Of a stretch of 64,000 bases of DNA, positions 52,898-62,357 are shown piece by piece. The position numbers and the translations under genes are program-made. The stretch comes from Pseudomonas haemolytica (GTDB lineage: Bacteria; Pseudomonadota; Gammaproteobacteria; Pseudomonadales; Pseudomonadaceae): assembly GCF_009659625.1 (NCBI RefSeq), contig NZ_VOIW01000002.1, forward strand, positions 841,157-905,156. The letters run 5' to 3'. The notes under the pieces were generated by a model that was not told the DNA's origin, did not search any database, and saw only the letters and a list, made by a program, of their open reading frames with translations. Position 1 is the first letter of the stretch, and every line of letters starts with the position of its first letter.

Positions 52898-53701
52898 ATG
52901 GCCTGGTTCGACCATGAAGGCTGCAGCCTGCATTACGAGGAATACGGCCACGGCAACCCGCTGATACTGATCCATGGCCTGGGCTCAAGCTGCCAGGATT
53001 GGGAGATGCAAGTGCCGGTACTGGCCCGGCACTACCGCCTGATCGTGGTCGACGTGCGCGGTCATGGCCGCTCCGATAAACCCCGCGAGCGCTACAGTAT
53101 CCAGGGGTTCACCTTCGACCTGCTCGCCCTGATCGAACACCTGGGCCTGCCAGCCGCCCACGTGGTGGGGTTATCCATGGGTGGCATGATCGCTTTCCAG
53201 CTGGCGGTGGAGGAACCCACCCGGGTTAAAAGCCTGTGCATCGTCAACAGCGCGCCCGAGGTCAAGGTGCGCAGTGCCGATGACTATTGGCAGTGGGCCA
53301 AGCGCTGGACCCTGGCCCGCGTACTCAGCCTGAGCACCATCGGCAAGGCCCTGAGCGAGCGACTGTTCCCCAAACCACAGCAAGCCGACCTGCGCCACAA
53401 GATGGCCGAACGCTGGGCAAAAAACGACAAACGTGCTTATCTCGCCAGCTTCGACGCGATTGTGGGCTGGGGCGTGCAGGAACAACTTTCGAGGATTACC
53501 TGTCCAACCCTGGTCATCAGCGCCGACCACGACTACACCCCCGTGGCGCAGAAAGAAATCTATGTAAAACTGCTGCCCGATGCGCGACTGGTGGTGATCG
53601 AAGATTCCCGCCATGCCACGCCCTTGGATCAACCCGAAGTCTTTAATGCGACCTTGCTCGATTTTCTAAAGACAGTCGAAACCACTACCCAGGATCACTG
53701 A
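52898..53701 (+). CDS. Alpha/beta hydrolase
   Basis: 267 residues, no signal peptide. Nucleophile elbow GLSMGG with Ser93; the acid is Asp210 or Asp212 in ISADHDYTPV; the catalytic His is His239 in EDSRHATPLDQP. HGLGSSCQDW gives the oxyanion-hole loop. Close relatives are annotated as pimeloyl-type esterases or 3-oxoadipate enol-lactonases; substrate cannot be assigned. It lies between a LysR gene and a periplasmic cyclophilin, three bases from the latter, so translation may be linked. Confidence 0.9.
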   Translation: MAWFDHEGCSLHYEEYGHGNPLILIHGLGSSCQDWEMQVPVLARHYRLIVVDVRGHGRSDKPRERYSIQGFTFDLLALIEHLGLPAAHVVGLSMGGMIAFQLAVEEPTRVKSLCIVNSAPEVKVRSADDYWQWAKRWTLARVLSLSTIGKALSERLFPKPQQADLRHKMAERWAKNDKRAYLASFDAIVGWGVQEQLSRITCPTLVISADHDYTPVAQKEIYVKLLPDARLVVIEDSRHATPLDQPEVFNATLLDFLKTVETTTQDH

Positions 53702-53704
53702 CCC

Positions 53705-54268
53705 ATGCTGAAAAAACTCGCCTTCTTTGCCGGTTCTGTTCTGTTCGCTGCCAACCTGATGGCGGCCGAGCCTGCCAAGGCGCCCCACGTGCTGATCTCC
53801 ACCACCAATGGCGACATCGAGATCGAACTGGACCCGGTCAAGGCGCCGATCAGTAGCAAAAACTTCCTCGCTTATGTCGACAAGGGCTTCTACACCAACA
53901 CGATTTTCCACCGTGTGATCCCGGGTTTCATGGTCCAGGGCGGCGGGTTCACTGCGCAAATGTCGCAAAAACCCACCGAAGCACCGATCAAGAACGAAGC
54001 GAGCAACGGCCTGCACAACGTGCGTGGCACCTTGTCCATGGCCCGCACCAATGACCCGAACTCGGCCACCAGCCAATTCTTCATCAACGTCGCCGACAAT
54101 GCCTTCCTCGACCCCGGTCGCGATGCCGGTTATGCCGTATTCGCCAAAGTGGTCAAGGGCATGGACGTGGTCGACATCATCGTCAACTCCCAGACCACCA
54201 CCAAGCAAGGCATGCAGAACGTGCCAATCGATCCTGTTCTGATCAAGTCGGCCAAGCGCATCGACTGA
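53705..54268 (+). CDS. Periplasmic peptidyl-prolyl cis-trans isomerase (cyclophilin)
   Basis: 187 residues. Signal peptide [20 protein letters not shown] cleaved at LMA-AE. Cyclophilin core: [36 protein letters not shown] (active-site Arg-type region) and [20 protein letters not shown] with MA-R-pattern; the QFFI and ARTN stretches bind the proline substrate. It speeds folding of exported proteins. It starts three bases after the hydrolase stop, consistent with co-transcription, though functional linkage is unclear. Confidence 0.92.
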   Translation: MLKKLAFFAGSVLFAANLMAAEPAKAPHVLISTTNGDIEIELDPVKAPISSKNFLAYVDKGFYTNTIFHRVIPGFMVQGGGFTAQMSQKPTEAPIKNEASNGLHNVRGTLSMARTNDPNSATSQFFINVADNAFLDPGRDAGYAVFAKVVKGMDVVDIIVNSQTTTKQGMQNVPIDPVLIKSAKRID

Positions 54269-54350
54269 GGTCTGCAGGTAGCTTCGCGCGGTGCCCGCAC
54301 GGCACCGTGCGCATTTGAAAGGAGAGCCCGCCCGGCGGGCGTCAAACCTA

Positions 54351-56183
54351 ATGCTCTATCGTCGCTTTGAACAACTGATCGATATTTTCCGCGACGCTCC
54401 CAGCGCGGCCCCTCCCGAAAAAGTCCTGCCCTTCTATCTCTATTACCTTCGCCAAGTATGGCCGTGCTTCGCCGCACTGCTGGTGGTCGGGCTGGTCGGT
54501 GCGCTCATCGAAGTCGCGCTGTTCAGCTACCTGAGTCGCATCATCGACCTGGCCCAGGGCACGCCACCGGCGAATTTCTTCCAGATCCACAGCACCGAGT
54601 TGATCTGGATGGCCGTGGTCGCCCTGCTGTTGCGCCCGATCTTCAACGGGCTGCATGACTTGCTGGTGCACCAGACCATCAACCCCGGCATGACCAGCCT
54701 GATCCGCTGGCAGAACCACAGCTACGTGCTCAAGCAGAGCCTGAACTTCTTCCAGAACGATTTCGCCGGGCGCATCGCCCAGCGGATCATGCAAACCGGC
54801 AACTCCTTGCGTGACTCGGCCGTGGCGACAGCCGAAGCCATCTGGCACGTGTCGATCTACGCCATCAGCGCCCTGGTGCTGTTTGCCGAGGCCGACTGGC
54901 GGCTGATGATCCCGTTGATCACCTGGATCGTTTGCTACAGCCTGGCTCTTCGTTACTTCGTACCGCGCGTGAAGCAACGCTCGGTGATTTCCTCGGAAGC
55001 GCGCTCCAAGTTAATGGGCCGAATTGTCGACGGCTATACCAATATCACCACCTTGAAGCTGTTCGCCCATACGCAGAATGAGCAGGAATACGCCAAGCAA
55101 GCGATCATCGAGCAGACCGAAAAAACCCAACTGGCCGCTCGCGTGCTCACCAGCATGGACACCGTAATCTGTATTTTGAACGGCCTGCTGATTGTGACCA
55201 CCACCGGCCTGGCCCTCTGGCTGTGGACCCAATCGCTGATTTCCGTCGGTGCAATTGCCTTGGCCACCGGGCTGGTGATCCGCATCGTCAACATGTCCGG
55301 CTGGATCATGTGGGTGGTCAATGGCATCTTCGAAAACATCGGCATCGTGCAGGACGGCCTGAAAACCATCGCCCAGCCACTGGCCGTGATCGATCGCGAC
55401 AACGCCCCACGCCTGGACGTGCCCCAGGGTCAAGTGCGATTCGAGCAGGTGGACTTCCACTACGGCAAGAAGAGCGGGATCATTGGCGGCCTCAACCTGG
55501 AGATCAAGGCCGGGGAAAAGATCGGCCTGATCGGCCCGTCCGGCGCAGGCAAATCGACCCTCGTCAACCTGCTGCTGCGCCTGTACGACCTGCAAGGCGG
55601 GCGCATCCTGATCGACGGCCAGAACATCGCCGAAGTGGCCCAGGAAAGCCTGCGCGAACAGATCGGCATGATCACCCAGGACACCTCGCTGCTGCACCGT
55701 TCGATCCGCGACAACTTGCTGTATGGCAAACCCGACGCAACAGACGAAGAGCTCTGGGCCGCCGTGCACAAGGCCCGCGCCGATGAGTTCATCCCGCTGC
55801 TGTCGGACTCCGAAGGCCGCACCGGGCTGGATGCCCATGTGGGTGAACGCGGGGTGAAACTGTCTGGCGGTCAGCGGCAACGTATCGCCATCGCACGCGT
55901 ACTGCTCAAGGACGCGCCGATCCTGATCATGGACGAAGCCACCTCAGCGCTGGACTCGGAAGTGGAAGCGGCGATCCAGGAGAGCCTGGAAACCCTGATG
56001 CAGGGCAAGACGGTGATTGCGATTGCGCACCGGTTGTCGACCATTGCGCGAATGGACAGGTTGGTGGTGCTGGAGAAAGGCCAGATCGCCGAGACCGGCA
56101 GCCATGCCGAGCTGCTGGCACATGGCGGGCTTTATGCGCGGTTGTGGCAGCATCAGACCGGCGGATTCGTGGGAATAGATTGA
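54351..56183 (+). CDS. ABC transporter, permease fused to ATP-binding domain
   Basis: 610 residues from ATG at 54351. N-terminal six-helix membrane domain (about residues 40-340, IEVALFSYLSRIIDLAQGTP, SLNFFQNDFAGRIAQRIMQT), then an ATPase with Walker A GPSGAGKSTL, Q-loop, signature LSGGQRQR and Walker B ILIMDEATSALDSE. It is a half-transporter exporter of the multidrug/lipid class and would dimerise. Substrate unknown. A short GC-rich hairpin precedes the ATG, and the ribosome site is weak. Confidence 0.92.
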   Translation: MLYRRFEQLIDIFRDAPSAAPPEKVLPFYLYYLRQVWPCFAALLVVGLVGALIEVALFSYLSRIIDLAQGTPPANFFQIHSTELIWMAVVALLLRPIFNGLHDLLVHQTINPGMTSLIRWQNHSYVLKQSLNFFQNDFAGRIAQRIMQTGNSLRDSAVATAEAIWHVSIYAISALVLFAEADWRLMIPLITWIVCYSLALRYFVPRVKQRSVISSEARSKLMGRIVDGYTNITTLKLFAHTQNEQEYAKQAIIEQTEKTQLAARVLTSMDTVICILNGLLIVTTTGLALWLWTQSLISVGAIALATGLVIRIVNMSGWIMWVVNGIFENIGIVQDGLKTIAQPLAVIDRDNAPRLDVPQGQVRFEQVDFHYGKKSGIIGGLNLEIKAGEKIGLIGPSGAGKSTLVNLLLRLYDLQGGRILIDGQNIAEVAQESLREQIGMITQDTSLLHRSIRDNLLYGKPDATDEELWAAVHKARADEFIPLLSDSEGRTGLDAHVGERGVKLSGGQRQRIAIARVLLKDAPILIMDEATSALDSEVEAAIQESLETLMQGKTVIAIAHRLSTIARMDRLVVLEKGQIAETGSHAELLAHGGLYARLWQHQTGGFVGID

Positions 56184-56362
56184 TTTCATTGGATAGGTGC
56201 ACCGGCAATTCCGAACAATTCTGACAGCTTTCTCTATCCCGCTGGTCTTGAGACACAATCCTGCTGTACTGCAATCAGGCCCCTGGAGGGCCCTGATTTA
56301 AGGCCGCAGGGATGCTTCACAGACCCGTTAATCAGATAGAGAAATCTACTAAGGATGTGTTC

Positions 56363-57064
56363 ATGTCACTGTTCAAGCGTTCCGTAACGGAAGGACTGGG
56401 TACGTTTTGGCTGGTGTTGGGCGGCTGCGGGAGTGCGGTGTTGGCCGCAGCGTTCCCCAACGTCGGAATCGGTTTGCTCGGTGTGGCCCTGGCGTTCGGG
56501 CTCACGGTGCTGACCATGGCATTTGCCATCGGACACATCAGCGGCTGCCACCTTAACCCGGCGGTTTCGGTGGGGCTGGTAGTGGGCGGACGATTTCCGG
56601 CCAAGGAGTTGCCGGCCTACATCGTCTCCCAGGTGATCGGCGGCACTGTCGCCGCGGCGCTGCTGTACTTTATCGCCAGCGGCAAGCCTGGATTCGAACT
56701 GGCCACCGGGCTGGCAAGCAATGGTTATGGCGAGCATTCACCGGGTGGTTATTCGATGGTGGCAGGGTTTGTCTGTGAGCTGGTGATGACAGCGATGTTC
56801 GTGCTGATCATTCTTGGCGCCACCGACCGCCGCGCTCCGGCGGGCCTGGCACCTATCGCCATTGGCCTGGCGCTGACGCTGATCCACCTGATCTCGATCC
56901 CGGTCACCAACACCTCGGTCAACCCGGCCCGCAGCACGGGGCCTGCGTTGATTGTCGGCGGCTGGGCGCTCCAGCAATTATGGTTGTTCTGGCTCGCGCC
57001 GATCCTCGGCGCGGTGATCGGCGGCGTGACCTACCGTTGGTTGGGCAAGGAGGAGCAGGCTTAA
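56363..57064 (+). CDS. aqpZ: Aquaporin Z
   Basis: 233 residues from the ATG at 56363 with AAGGA eight bases upstream. Both NPA boxes are present: [13 protein letters not shown] and [14 protein letters not shown], with Arg after the second. Six helices with the symmetrical repeat. The selectivity filter (His and Arg near the NPA boxes) is that of water-specific channels, so aquaporin rather than glycerol facilitator is likely. A short leader of 180 bp separates it from the ABC gene. Confidence 0.93.
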   Translation: MSLFKRSVTEGLGTFWLVLGGCGSAVLAAAFPNVGIGLLGVALAFGLTVLTMAFAIGHISGCHLNPAVSVGLVVGGRFPAKELPAYIVSQVIGGTVAAALLYFIASGKPGFELATGLASNGYGEHSPGGYSMVAGFVCELVMTAMFVLIILGATDRRAPAGLAPIAIGLALTLIHLISIPVTNTSVNPARSTGPALIVGGWALQQLWLFWLAPILGAVIGGVTYRWLGKEEQA

Positions 57065-57075
57065 AGGCAAACGAG

Positions 57076-58200
57076 TCAGCCCTGCCGATAAGGCAGGGTT
57101 GCCCTCGCCTCTTCGGCATACGCCAGAATCCCCACCCGCTCCCGCTCAAGAAAATCCTCCACGGCACTCTTCAACCCAGGATGGCGCAGGTAGTGCCAGG
57201 AGCGGGTAATCACCGGTTCAAATCCGCGAATCAATTTGTGCTCACCCTGGGCGCCGGCGTCGAAGCGTTGCAGGCCGTGGGCGATGGCATAGTCCATACC
57301 CTGGTAGAAGCAGGTTTCGAAATGCAGCCGGTCGAATTCTGCCAGGCAGCCCCAGTAACGGCCGTAGAAGCTGTCGCCACCGATCAGACTAAAGGCCATG
57401 GCCACCGGGCGCGGGCCTTGTTTGGCCAATACCACGCAGATCGCCTCGGGCATGCGTTCGGCCAACAGGCTGAAAAACGCCCGGGTCAGGTAGGGCGATT
57501 GGCGGCGTACCGCGTAGGTGTTGGCATAGCAGGCATAGACAAAATCCCACTGGGCTTCGCTGAGCTCATGGCCTTTCAGCCACTCGAACTCGATACCCTG
57601 CCCTGCCACTTGTTCGCGCTCTTTGCGCATCTGTTTACGCTTGCGTGAACTCAGGGCGTCGAGGAAATCCTGGAAATCACGGTAGCCACGATTCTGCCAA
57701 TGAAACTGGCAGCCCAGGCGTTGCATCCAGCCCGGTTGCCGGGCCAGAGCATCATCGGCCAAGGCGTCGGTGAAATTGATATGAGCGCTGGAGAGCCCTT
57801 CGATTTCCAGATAGCCCGGCAGGCTGTTCAACAGTTCGAAGCCGTCCTCGGCATTGGCGGCCAAAAGACGTGGGCCGCTGACGGGGCTGAACGGTACGGC
57901 CGTCAGCAGCTTGGGGTAGTAGTCGATACCGGCGCGCTGGCAGGCATCGGCCCAGCCATGGTCGAACACGTACTCGCCGTAGGAGTGCCATTTGCGATAA
58001 CTGGGCAATGCCGCCACCAACCGCTCCCCTTCCCAGTGCAGCAAATGCTCCGGCTGCCAGCCCGAATGCCGGCCCAGACTGGCGCTGTCTTCCAGCGCGC
58101 TCAAGAACCCATGCCGCACAAAGGGCTGAGCCTGCGGCACCAGGGCGTCCCAGAGCTCTGGGGCGATTGCGGACAGGCTGTCCAGGCGTTGCAACGGCAT
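57076..58200 (-). CDS. GNAT-like peptidoglycan-related acyltransferase (DUF482/COG3146 type)
   Basis: 374 residues if the ATG at 58200 is used; GAGG lies six bases upstream. The neighbouring ATG at 58206 and a GTG further up are possible. Sequence features: SAIAPELWDALVPQAQPFVR, HGFLSALEDSASLGRHSGWQ, YRDFQDFLDALSSRKRKQMR and GMDYAIAHGLQRFDAGAQGE. These match a widespread family with N-acetyltransferase-like fold, sometimes called peptidogalycan biosynthesis proteins. Function is not established. It overlaps no neighbour and converges with aqpZ (12 bp). Confidence 0.85.
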   Translation of the reverse strand: MPLQRLDSLSAIAPELWDALVPQAQPFVRHGFLSALEDSASLGRHSGWQPEHLLHWEGERLVAALPSYRKWHSYGEYVFDHGWADACQRAGIDYYPKLLTAVPFSPVSGPRLLAANAEDGFELLNSLPGYLEIEGLSSAHINFTDALADDALARQPGWMQRLGCQFHWQNRGYRDFQDFLDALSSRKRKQMRKEREQVAGQGIEFEWLKGHELSEAQWDFVYACYANTYAVRRQSPYLTRAFFSLLAERMPEAICVVLAKQGPRPVAMAFSLIGGDSFYGRYWGCLAEFDRLHFETCFYQGMDYAIAHGLQRFDAGAQGEHKLIRGFEPVITRSWHYLRHPGLKSAVEDFLERERVGILAYAEEARATLPYRQG

Positions 58201-58484
58201 CGGCATCCTCACTGATTCTTGACGTGAAAGCCTGGCGAGTATCGCTTATCAGACCCCGGCGCACACCACGAAAACACGCCGACAGACGTGAAAATAATTA
58301 GTTCCGCCCTCAACCCGTTTGTCATCTAGATGAAATCACTTAGCCACTACTCCGTCATAAACGATCGCGATACTGACGCCTGTTTTTAGAGCGCCGGCTT
58401 CTAGCAGGCGGCTATTTTTCCGTCCGTTATCGGTCGGTTGTGTCCTGGATGGTTTGCCATCCCTCCTCACTTTCGGAGATTGAT

Positions 58485-59807
58485 ATGCGTCTTGCTTCCA
58501 CTAAAACTGCGGCGGTCCTGTGTGGCGGCCTGTTGCTGGCCCTGAGCCTACCGGCCAGCGCTGCAGTCGACGCTAAATTGCTCGACATGCTCAAGGCCAA
58601 CGGCCAGATCACCGCAGCGCAGTACACCGAACTGCAAGCGGAACTGGCCAATGACCAGAAAGAAAAGCAGATCGCACGGCAAGCTCAACAAGAGACCAAC
58701 GAGCAGATCGCGGCCACCGCGAAAAAAACCAACGACCTGAGCGTGTTCGACCAGAAGCTGGCTTGGGCTGCGAAGACCCAGTTCAAGGGGGATGTGCGCT
58801 TCCGTCAGGAAACCATCAAGATCGATGGCGAGCCTAACAACGGTGGGCGCGATAAGGACCGTCAACGTATCCGTGCCCGCCTGGGTGCGTACACCGAAAT
58901 CAACCCGCAGGTAGACACCGGTATTCGTATCGCCACTGGTGGTGGCGACGATGCGCGCTCTACCAACCAGGATCAGGACGGTTACTTCGATAAAAAATCG
59001 ATCTGGCTGGACCTCGGCTACATCGACTACCACCCGGACCAGATCAAGAACCTGCACATCATCGGCGGCAAGATGCTCCAGCCGTGGGTAAGCATGGGCG
59101 ACGTGATCTGGGATAGCGACATCAACCCTGAAGGCCTGGCAGTCACCTACAAATACCCACTGGGCAGCAGCGCCGAACTGTTCGGTAGCCTCGGAAACTA
59201 CAACCTCAAGGACAACGTCGACGGCGACGGCGTGCAATTTCGCCACGACCTGCGCCTGACGTCCGGCCAGTTGGGGACGCGTTTCTCGGTCACCGACAAC
59301 CTGAAAATGACCCTGGGCGGCAGCGTCTACGCCTACCAGAACGACAAGGACAGCCGTTGCACGACCACCACCACGCCTTGCGCACTGGCGGTCAACGGTA
59401 ACTCGGCCAACAACGAATTCCGCCTGTATGAAGGCTTTGCACAGGCAGATGTCGGCGGCCTGGCAGTGCCCCTGTCGTTCTACGGCCAATACGTGAAAAA
59501 CAACGATGCCGTGACCGATCAGGACACCGCCTGGTTGCTGGGCGCCAAGTCCAAAGTGTTCGGTTTCAACCTGGACTACAACTACCGCGACGTGCAACGT
59601 AATGCGGTCGTAGGTGCCTTCACCGATTCGGACTTCGCCAACGGCACCACCGGTTCACGCGGCCACAAAATGAAAGTCAGCTACGACATCGACAAGAACT
59701 TCGCCCTCGGCGCCACCTACTTCCTGACCAAGGCTGACTTCGCCAGCCGCACTCAGCGTGATGCCAACACCAACACCCTGCAGTTGGATGCTGAAGCCAA
59801 GTTCTAA
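58485..59807 (+). CDS. Putative outer-membrane porin (Porin_5-like)
   Basis: 440 residues from the ATG at 58485, with GGAGA ten bases upstream. Signal peptide MRLASTKTAAVLCGGLLLAL ending near ASA, then a coiled-coil-like stretch (LLDMLKANGQITAAQYTELQ, ELANDQKEKQIARQAQQETN) before a beta-barrel body (TQFKGDVRFRQETIKIDG, AWAAKT, AEKAF-type end AEAKF). It resembles putative porins with an N-terminal periplasmic helix. Downstream lies an anti-sigma gene on the opposite strand, across a hairpin. Confidence 0.85.
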   Translation: MRLASTKTAAVLCGGLLLALSLPASAAVDAKLLDMLKANGQITAAQYTELQAELANDQKEKQIARQAQQETNEQIAATAKKTNDLSVFDQKLAWAAKTQFKGDVRFRQETIKIDGEPNNGGRDKDRQRIRARLGAYTEINPQVDTGIRIATGGGDDARSTNQDQDGYFDKKSIWLDLGYIDYHPDQIKNLHIIGGKMLQPWVSMGDVIWDSDINPEGLAVTYKYPLGSSAELFGSLGNYNLKDNVDGDGVQFRHDLRLTSGQLGTRFSVTDNLKMTLGGSVYAYQNDKDSRCTTTTTPCALAVNGNSANNEFRLYEGFAQADVGGLAVPLSFYGQYVKNNDAVTDQDTAWLLGAKSKVFGFNLDYNYRDVQRNAVVGAFTDSDFANGTTGSRGHKMKVSYDIDKNFALGATYFLTKADFASRTQRDANTNTLQLDAEAKF

Positions 59808-59811
59808 GAAA

Positions 59812-59878
59812 AACAGCTTTGAGCGGCAAGTGACGAGCTTCAAGTAGAAGCGCGCCACTTGTCGCTTACAACTTGGAG
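59812..59878. repeat. Large imperfect hairpin between convergent genes
   Basis: AAACAGCTTTGAGCGGCAAG pairs imperfectly with CTTGTCGCTTACAACTTGGA and the outer arms AAACAGCT and AGCTGTTT match. The structure is REP-like and resembles the GCAAGCT-type repeat at 21.44 kb; it probably stops transcription in both directions. Confidence 0.7.
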
Positions 59879-59883
59879 CTGTT

Positions 59884-60117
59884 TTATTGCTCTTTGCGCC
59901 GTTCGGCCGCCAGCCGTTCAGCCAGCGCATCAGCCCCCTCCACCGGCTCCTGCGGCAGGATCTTCAGCGTCGCCTGCATCAGGCGCATCTGACGGATAAA
60001 GCGCCGGCAGTTCGGGCAGAACATCAAGTGATGACGCACCATCAGACGTTCACGAAAGGTCAATTGACCATCAAGATAGTCACTGGAGCGTGCTACTTGC
60101 TCTCTACAGGTCAACAT
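59884..60117 (-). CDS. Anti-sigma factor (zinc-finger type)
   Basis: 77 residues, starting MLTCREQVARSSDYLDGQLT. The ZAS-type zinc motif HHLMFCPNCRRF provides the H-x3-C-x2-C cluster with an earlier Cys4. No membrane helix is seen, so it is cytoplasmic and must sense an intracellular signal rather than span the membrane. The ATG overlaps the sigma stop by seven bases, ensuring coupled synthesis. It should sequester the ECF sigma factor encoded upstream. Confidence 0.87.
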   Translation of the reverse strand: MLTCREQVARSSDYLDGQLTFRERLMVRHHLMFCPNCRRFIRQMRLMQATLKILPQEPVEGADALAERLAAERRKEQ

Positions 60118-60725
60118 TCTCCCGTTTCCTCAAAATGCTCCACCGTGGCGAAGACTTTAAGCCGTGCCCGATGCAACAGCACACGCACGTTGGAGAGCGA
60201 AAGGGTCAGAAGATTACAGATTTCTTCCAGCTCCAGGCCCTGGCGCTCACGCAACACCAGCACACTGCTTTGCAATTGGGACAAACTCAGAATCGTGTGC
60301 TCCAGGCATTTGCGCAGTTCATCTTCGGTCAACAGCGCTTCCGGGGTGTCCTGGTGCCAGGCATACGGGGCAACTGCCCAATGGCCATCATCCGGGCTGA
60401 AGCGGTCATCACCAATGGTGCCGTGGGGCGAAGGCAAATCATCGAGCAGTACTTCCCGGCGATTTTGTTTGTAACGGCTTTTGGCGGAGTTGGCCGTGAT
60501 GGTCAACAGCCACGTCTTCAGGCTGGATCGCCCTTCGAACTTGGCGAGGTTGCGCACCACCGAGAGCCAGGCATCTTGCACCACCTCGTCGGCGTGACGC
60601 TGGCCGACGATGGCATATGCTACCGCCCGCATTGCGCTTTGATAAGTGGTGACTAATTCCTTGTAGGCCCGCTGCTCTCCCTTGAGCAGGCGTTCAAGCA
60701 GGTGCGCGTCGTCCGCTGCTGCCAT
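60111..60725 (-). CDS. ECF-type RNA polymerase sigma factor
   Basis: 204 residues. Region 2 (LLKGEQRAYKELVTTYQSAM, VGQRHADEVVQDAWLSVVRN, SLKTWLLTITANSAKSRYKQ) and region 4 (TILSLSQLQSSVLVLRERQG, LELEEICNLLTLSLSNVRVL) are complete. Linker region carries an acidic insert (SPHGTIGDDRFSPDDG). It is followed by an anti-sigma gene with seven-base overlap and preceded by a FabH-like gene 98 bp away; the three may be one stress or lipid-responsive module. Confidence 0.9.
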   Translation of the reverse strand: MAAADDAHLLERLLKGEQRAYKELVTTYQSAMRAVAYAIVGQRHADEVVQDAWLSVVRNLAKFEGRSSLKTWLLTITANSAKSRYKQNRREVLLDDLPSPHGTIGDDRFSPDDGHWAVAPYAWHQDTPEALLTEDELRKCLEHTILSLSQLQSSVLVLRERQGLELEEICNLLTLSLSNVRVLLHRARLKVFATVEHFEETGEC

Positions 60726-60757
60726 CGTTTACCTCAATCTTGCCTTGGAGATACGGT

Positions 60758-60803
60758 CAATGTGGCAGCTGACTTGCCTGCGATACAGGCAGCTCCCACA
60801 TTT
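60758..60803. repeat. REP-like palindrome
   Basis: CAATGTGGCAGCT pairs with AGCTCCCACATTT around GACTTGCCTGCGATACAGGC. It lies between the sigma gene and the FabH-like gene. Confidence 0.7.
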
Positions 60804-60823
60804 GACCGCGTCGGGCCGCGCAA

Positions 60824-61945
60824 TCAGCGCTTGCGCAGGATCACACTGCCAATCGAATATCCGGCGCCAAAAGAGCTGAGTACGGCAACAGCGCCCTTGG
60901 GCAGGTCATCCTGGTAGGTGTGAAACGCAATCACTGAACCGGCCGAGCTGGTATTGGCGTAAGTATCGAGGATCACCGGCGCTTCTTCCACCGACGCCTC
61001 GCGCCCCAGTAATTTCTTCACGATCAGATGGTTCATGCTCAGGTTGGCCTGGTGCAGCCAGAAGCGCTTCACATCCGTGACACTGAGCTGGTTTTCGGCC
61101 AGGTGCGCACCGATCAACTCGGCCACCATTGGGCAGACATCGCGAAATACCTTGCGGCCTTCCTGTACGAACAGCTTGTCAGGGGCTCCGACGCCCTCTT
61201 CCGCGGTGCGGTTGAGGAAGCCGAAGTTGTTGCGGATGTTATTCGAGAACTGGGTCAGCAGCTTGGTGCTTACCACGTCGAACTGATGCTCGGATGTCGC
61301 CAGGTCGGCGCGCTCCAGGACCACTGCGGTGGCAGCGTCACCGAAGATGAAGTGGCTGTCACGGTCACGGAAGTTCAGGTGGCCGGTGCAGACTTCCGGG
61401 TTGACCATCAGGATCGCCCGGGCCTGGCCCAACTGAATGCTGTTGGCCGCGTTCTGGATGCCGAAAGTGGCGGAGGAGCACGCCACGTTCATGTCGAAAC
61501 CGAAGCCCTGGATACCCAAAGCCTCCTGGACTTCAATGGCGATCGCCGGGTAGGCACGCTGCAGGTTGGAGCAGGCAACGATCACGCCATCGATATCGGC
61601 GGCGGTCTTGCCGGCGCGTTGCAGGGCTTGTTCCGCAGCGCCGACAGCCATCTGGCAAAGCACCGACCACTCGTCGTTGCTGCGCTCAGGCAATCGTGGA
61701 GCCATGCGCTGCGGGTCAAGGATGCCGTCCTTGTCCATCACGAAACGGCTCTTGATACCGGACGCTTTCTCGATGAATGCCGCGCTCGACTCGGTCAGCG
61801 CCTGCACCTCGCCACGCTCGATGGCGGCGGCATTGTCTGCGTTGAACTGTTGCACATAGGCATTGAAAGACTGCACCAGCTCTTCGTTGGAGATGCTGTT
61901 GGCCGGGGTATACAGGCCAGTGCCGCTGATGACGACGTTATGCAC
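60824..61945 (-). CDS. 3-oxoacyl-ACP synthase III-like ketoacyl synthase (FabH family)
   Basis: 373 residues from the GTG at 61945, which has GAGGA eight bases upstream; the ATG at 62032 is less favoured. The thiolase-fold triad is Cys156 (NVACSSATFG), His298 (FWLHQANLS) and Asn331 (DTYANTSSAG). It is longer than housekeeping FabH (about 320). I recall P. aeruginosa PA3286, next to an ECF sigma gene, which condenses octanoyl-CoA with malonyl-ACP; this one likely has a similar beta-oxidation shunt role. Not verified by alignment. Confidence 0.88.
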   Translation of the reverse strand: MHNVVISGTGLYTPANSISNEELVQSFNAYVQQFNADNAAAIERGEVQALTESSAAFIEKASGIKSRFVMDKDGILDPQRMAPRLPERSNDEWSVLCQMAVGAAEQALQRAGKTAADIDGVIVACSNLQRAYPAIAIEVQEALGIQGFGFDMNVACSSATFGIQNAANSIQLGQARAILMVNPEVCTGHLNFRDRDSHFIFGDAATAVVLERADLATSEHQFDVVSTKLLTQFSNNIRNNFGFLNRTAEEGVGAPDKLFVQEGRKVFRDVCPMVAELIGAHLAENQLSVTDVKRFWLHQANLSMNHLIVKKLLGREASVEEAPVILDTYANTSSAGSVIAFHTYQDDLPKGAVAVLSSFGAGYSIGSVILRKR

Positions 61946-61978
61946 GGTCGTTCCTCTAAATCTGTCAGGCAGAAGATA

Positions 61979-61996
61979 TTGGTACCGTCGTACCAA
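61979..61996. promoter_or_regulatory. Palindromic operator-like site upstream of the FabH-like gene
   Basis: TTGGTAC and GTACCAA, separated by CGTC, form perfect 7-bp arms 34 bp upstream of the GTG start. TetR- or FadR-type regulators bind such sites. Confidence 0.6.
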
Positions 61997-62218
61997 ACTG
62001 TAAGTCGTTTGATCCCGTCCAGCGGCCATCAAACTGGCAACGCTTTATTCCATCGCGCCGCTTTGACGACGATCCCGGCATTTATAACCGCGAAGTTTGC
62101 CACAAACCCGGAATTTTGGCGCCATTATCCAGGGTAGCCCTCATTTTAATGTGGGACCTGGCTTGCCTTAATGCCGGTCAGTTAAGCGAACGAAATGCTC
62201 AAAGCAGCGAAGATCAAA

Positions 62219-62309
62219 TGTGGGTGCGGGCTTGCTCGCGAAGGCGTCGGCCCAGCAAACATTGAGGTTGACTGACCCTCCGCTTTCGCGAGCAAGCCCG
62301 CTCCCACAG
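62219..62309. repeat. Inverted REP pair (REPIN-like) near the accessory boundary
   Basis: Arms TGTGGGTGCGGGCTTGCTCG (62219) and CGAGCAAGCCCGCTCCCACA (to 62309) are near-perfect inverted repeats, closely related to those at 42679-42762. The rest of the 412-bp gap (61946-62357) holds the palindrome at 61979 and, near 62148, a partial REP; no gene is seen. Confidence 0.85.
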
Positions 62310-62357
62310 GGGATCTGCGCTTAACTGACTGGCATTATGGCTTGCCTGCGAAAGCCA

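Noticed and set aside
42679..62309. Short palindromic repeats as a possible CRISPR array
   Set aside because: Repeats are dispersed single or inverted pairs, not regularly spaced direct repeats with unique spacers; no cas genes seen.
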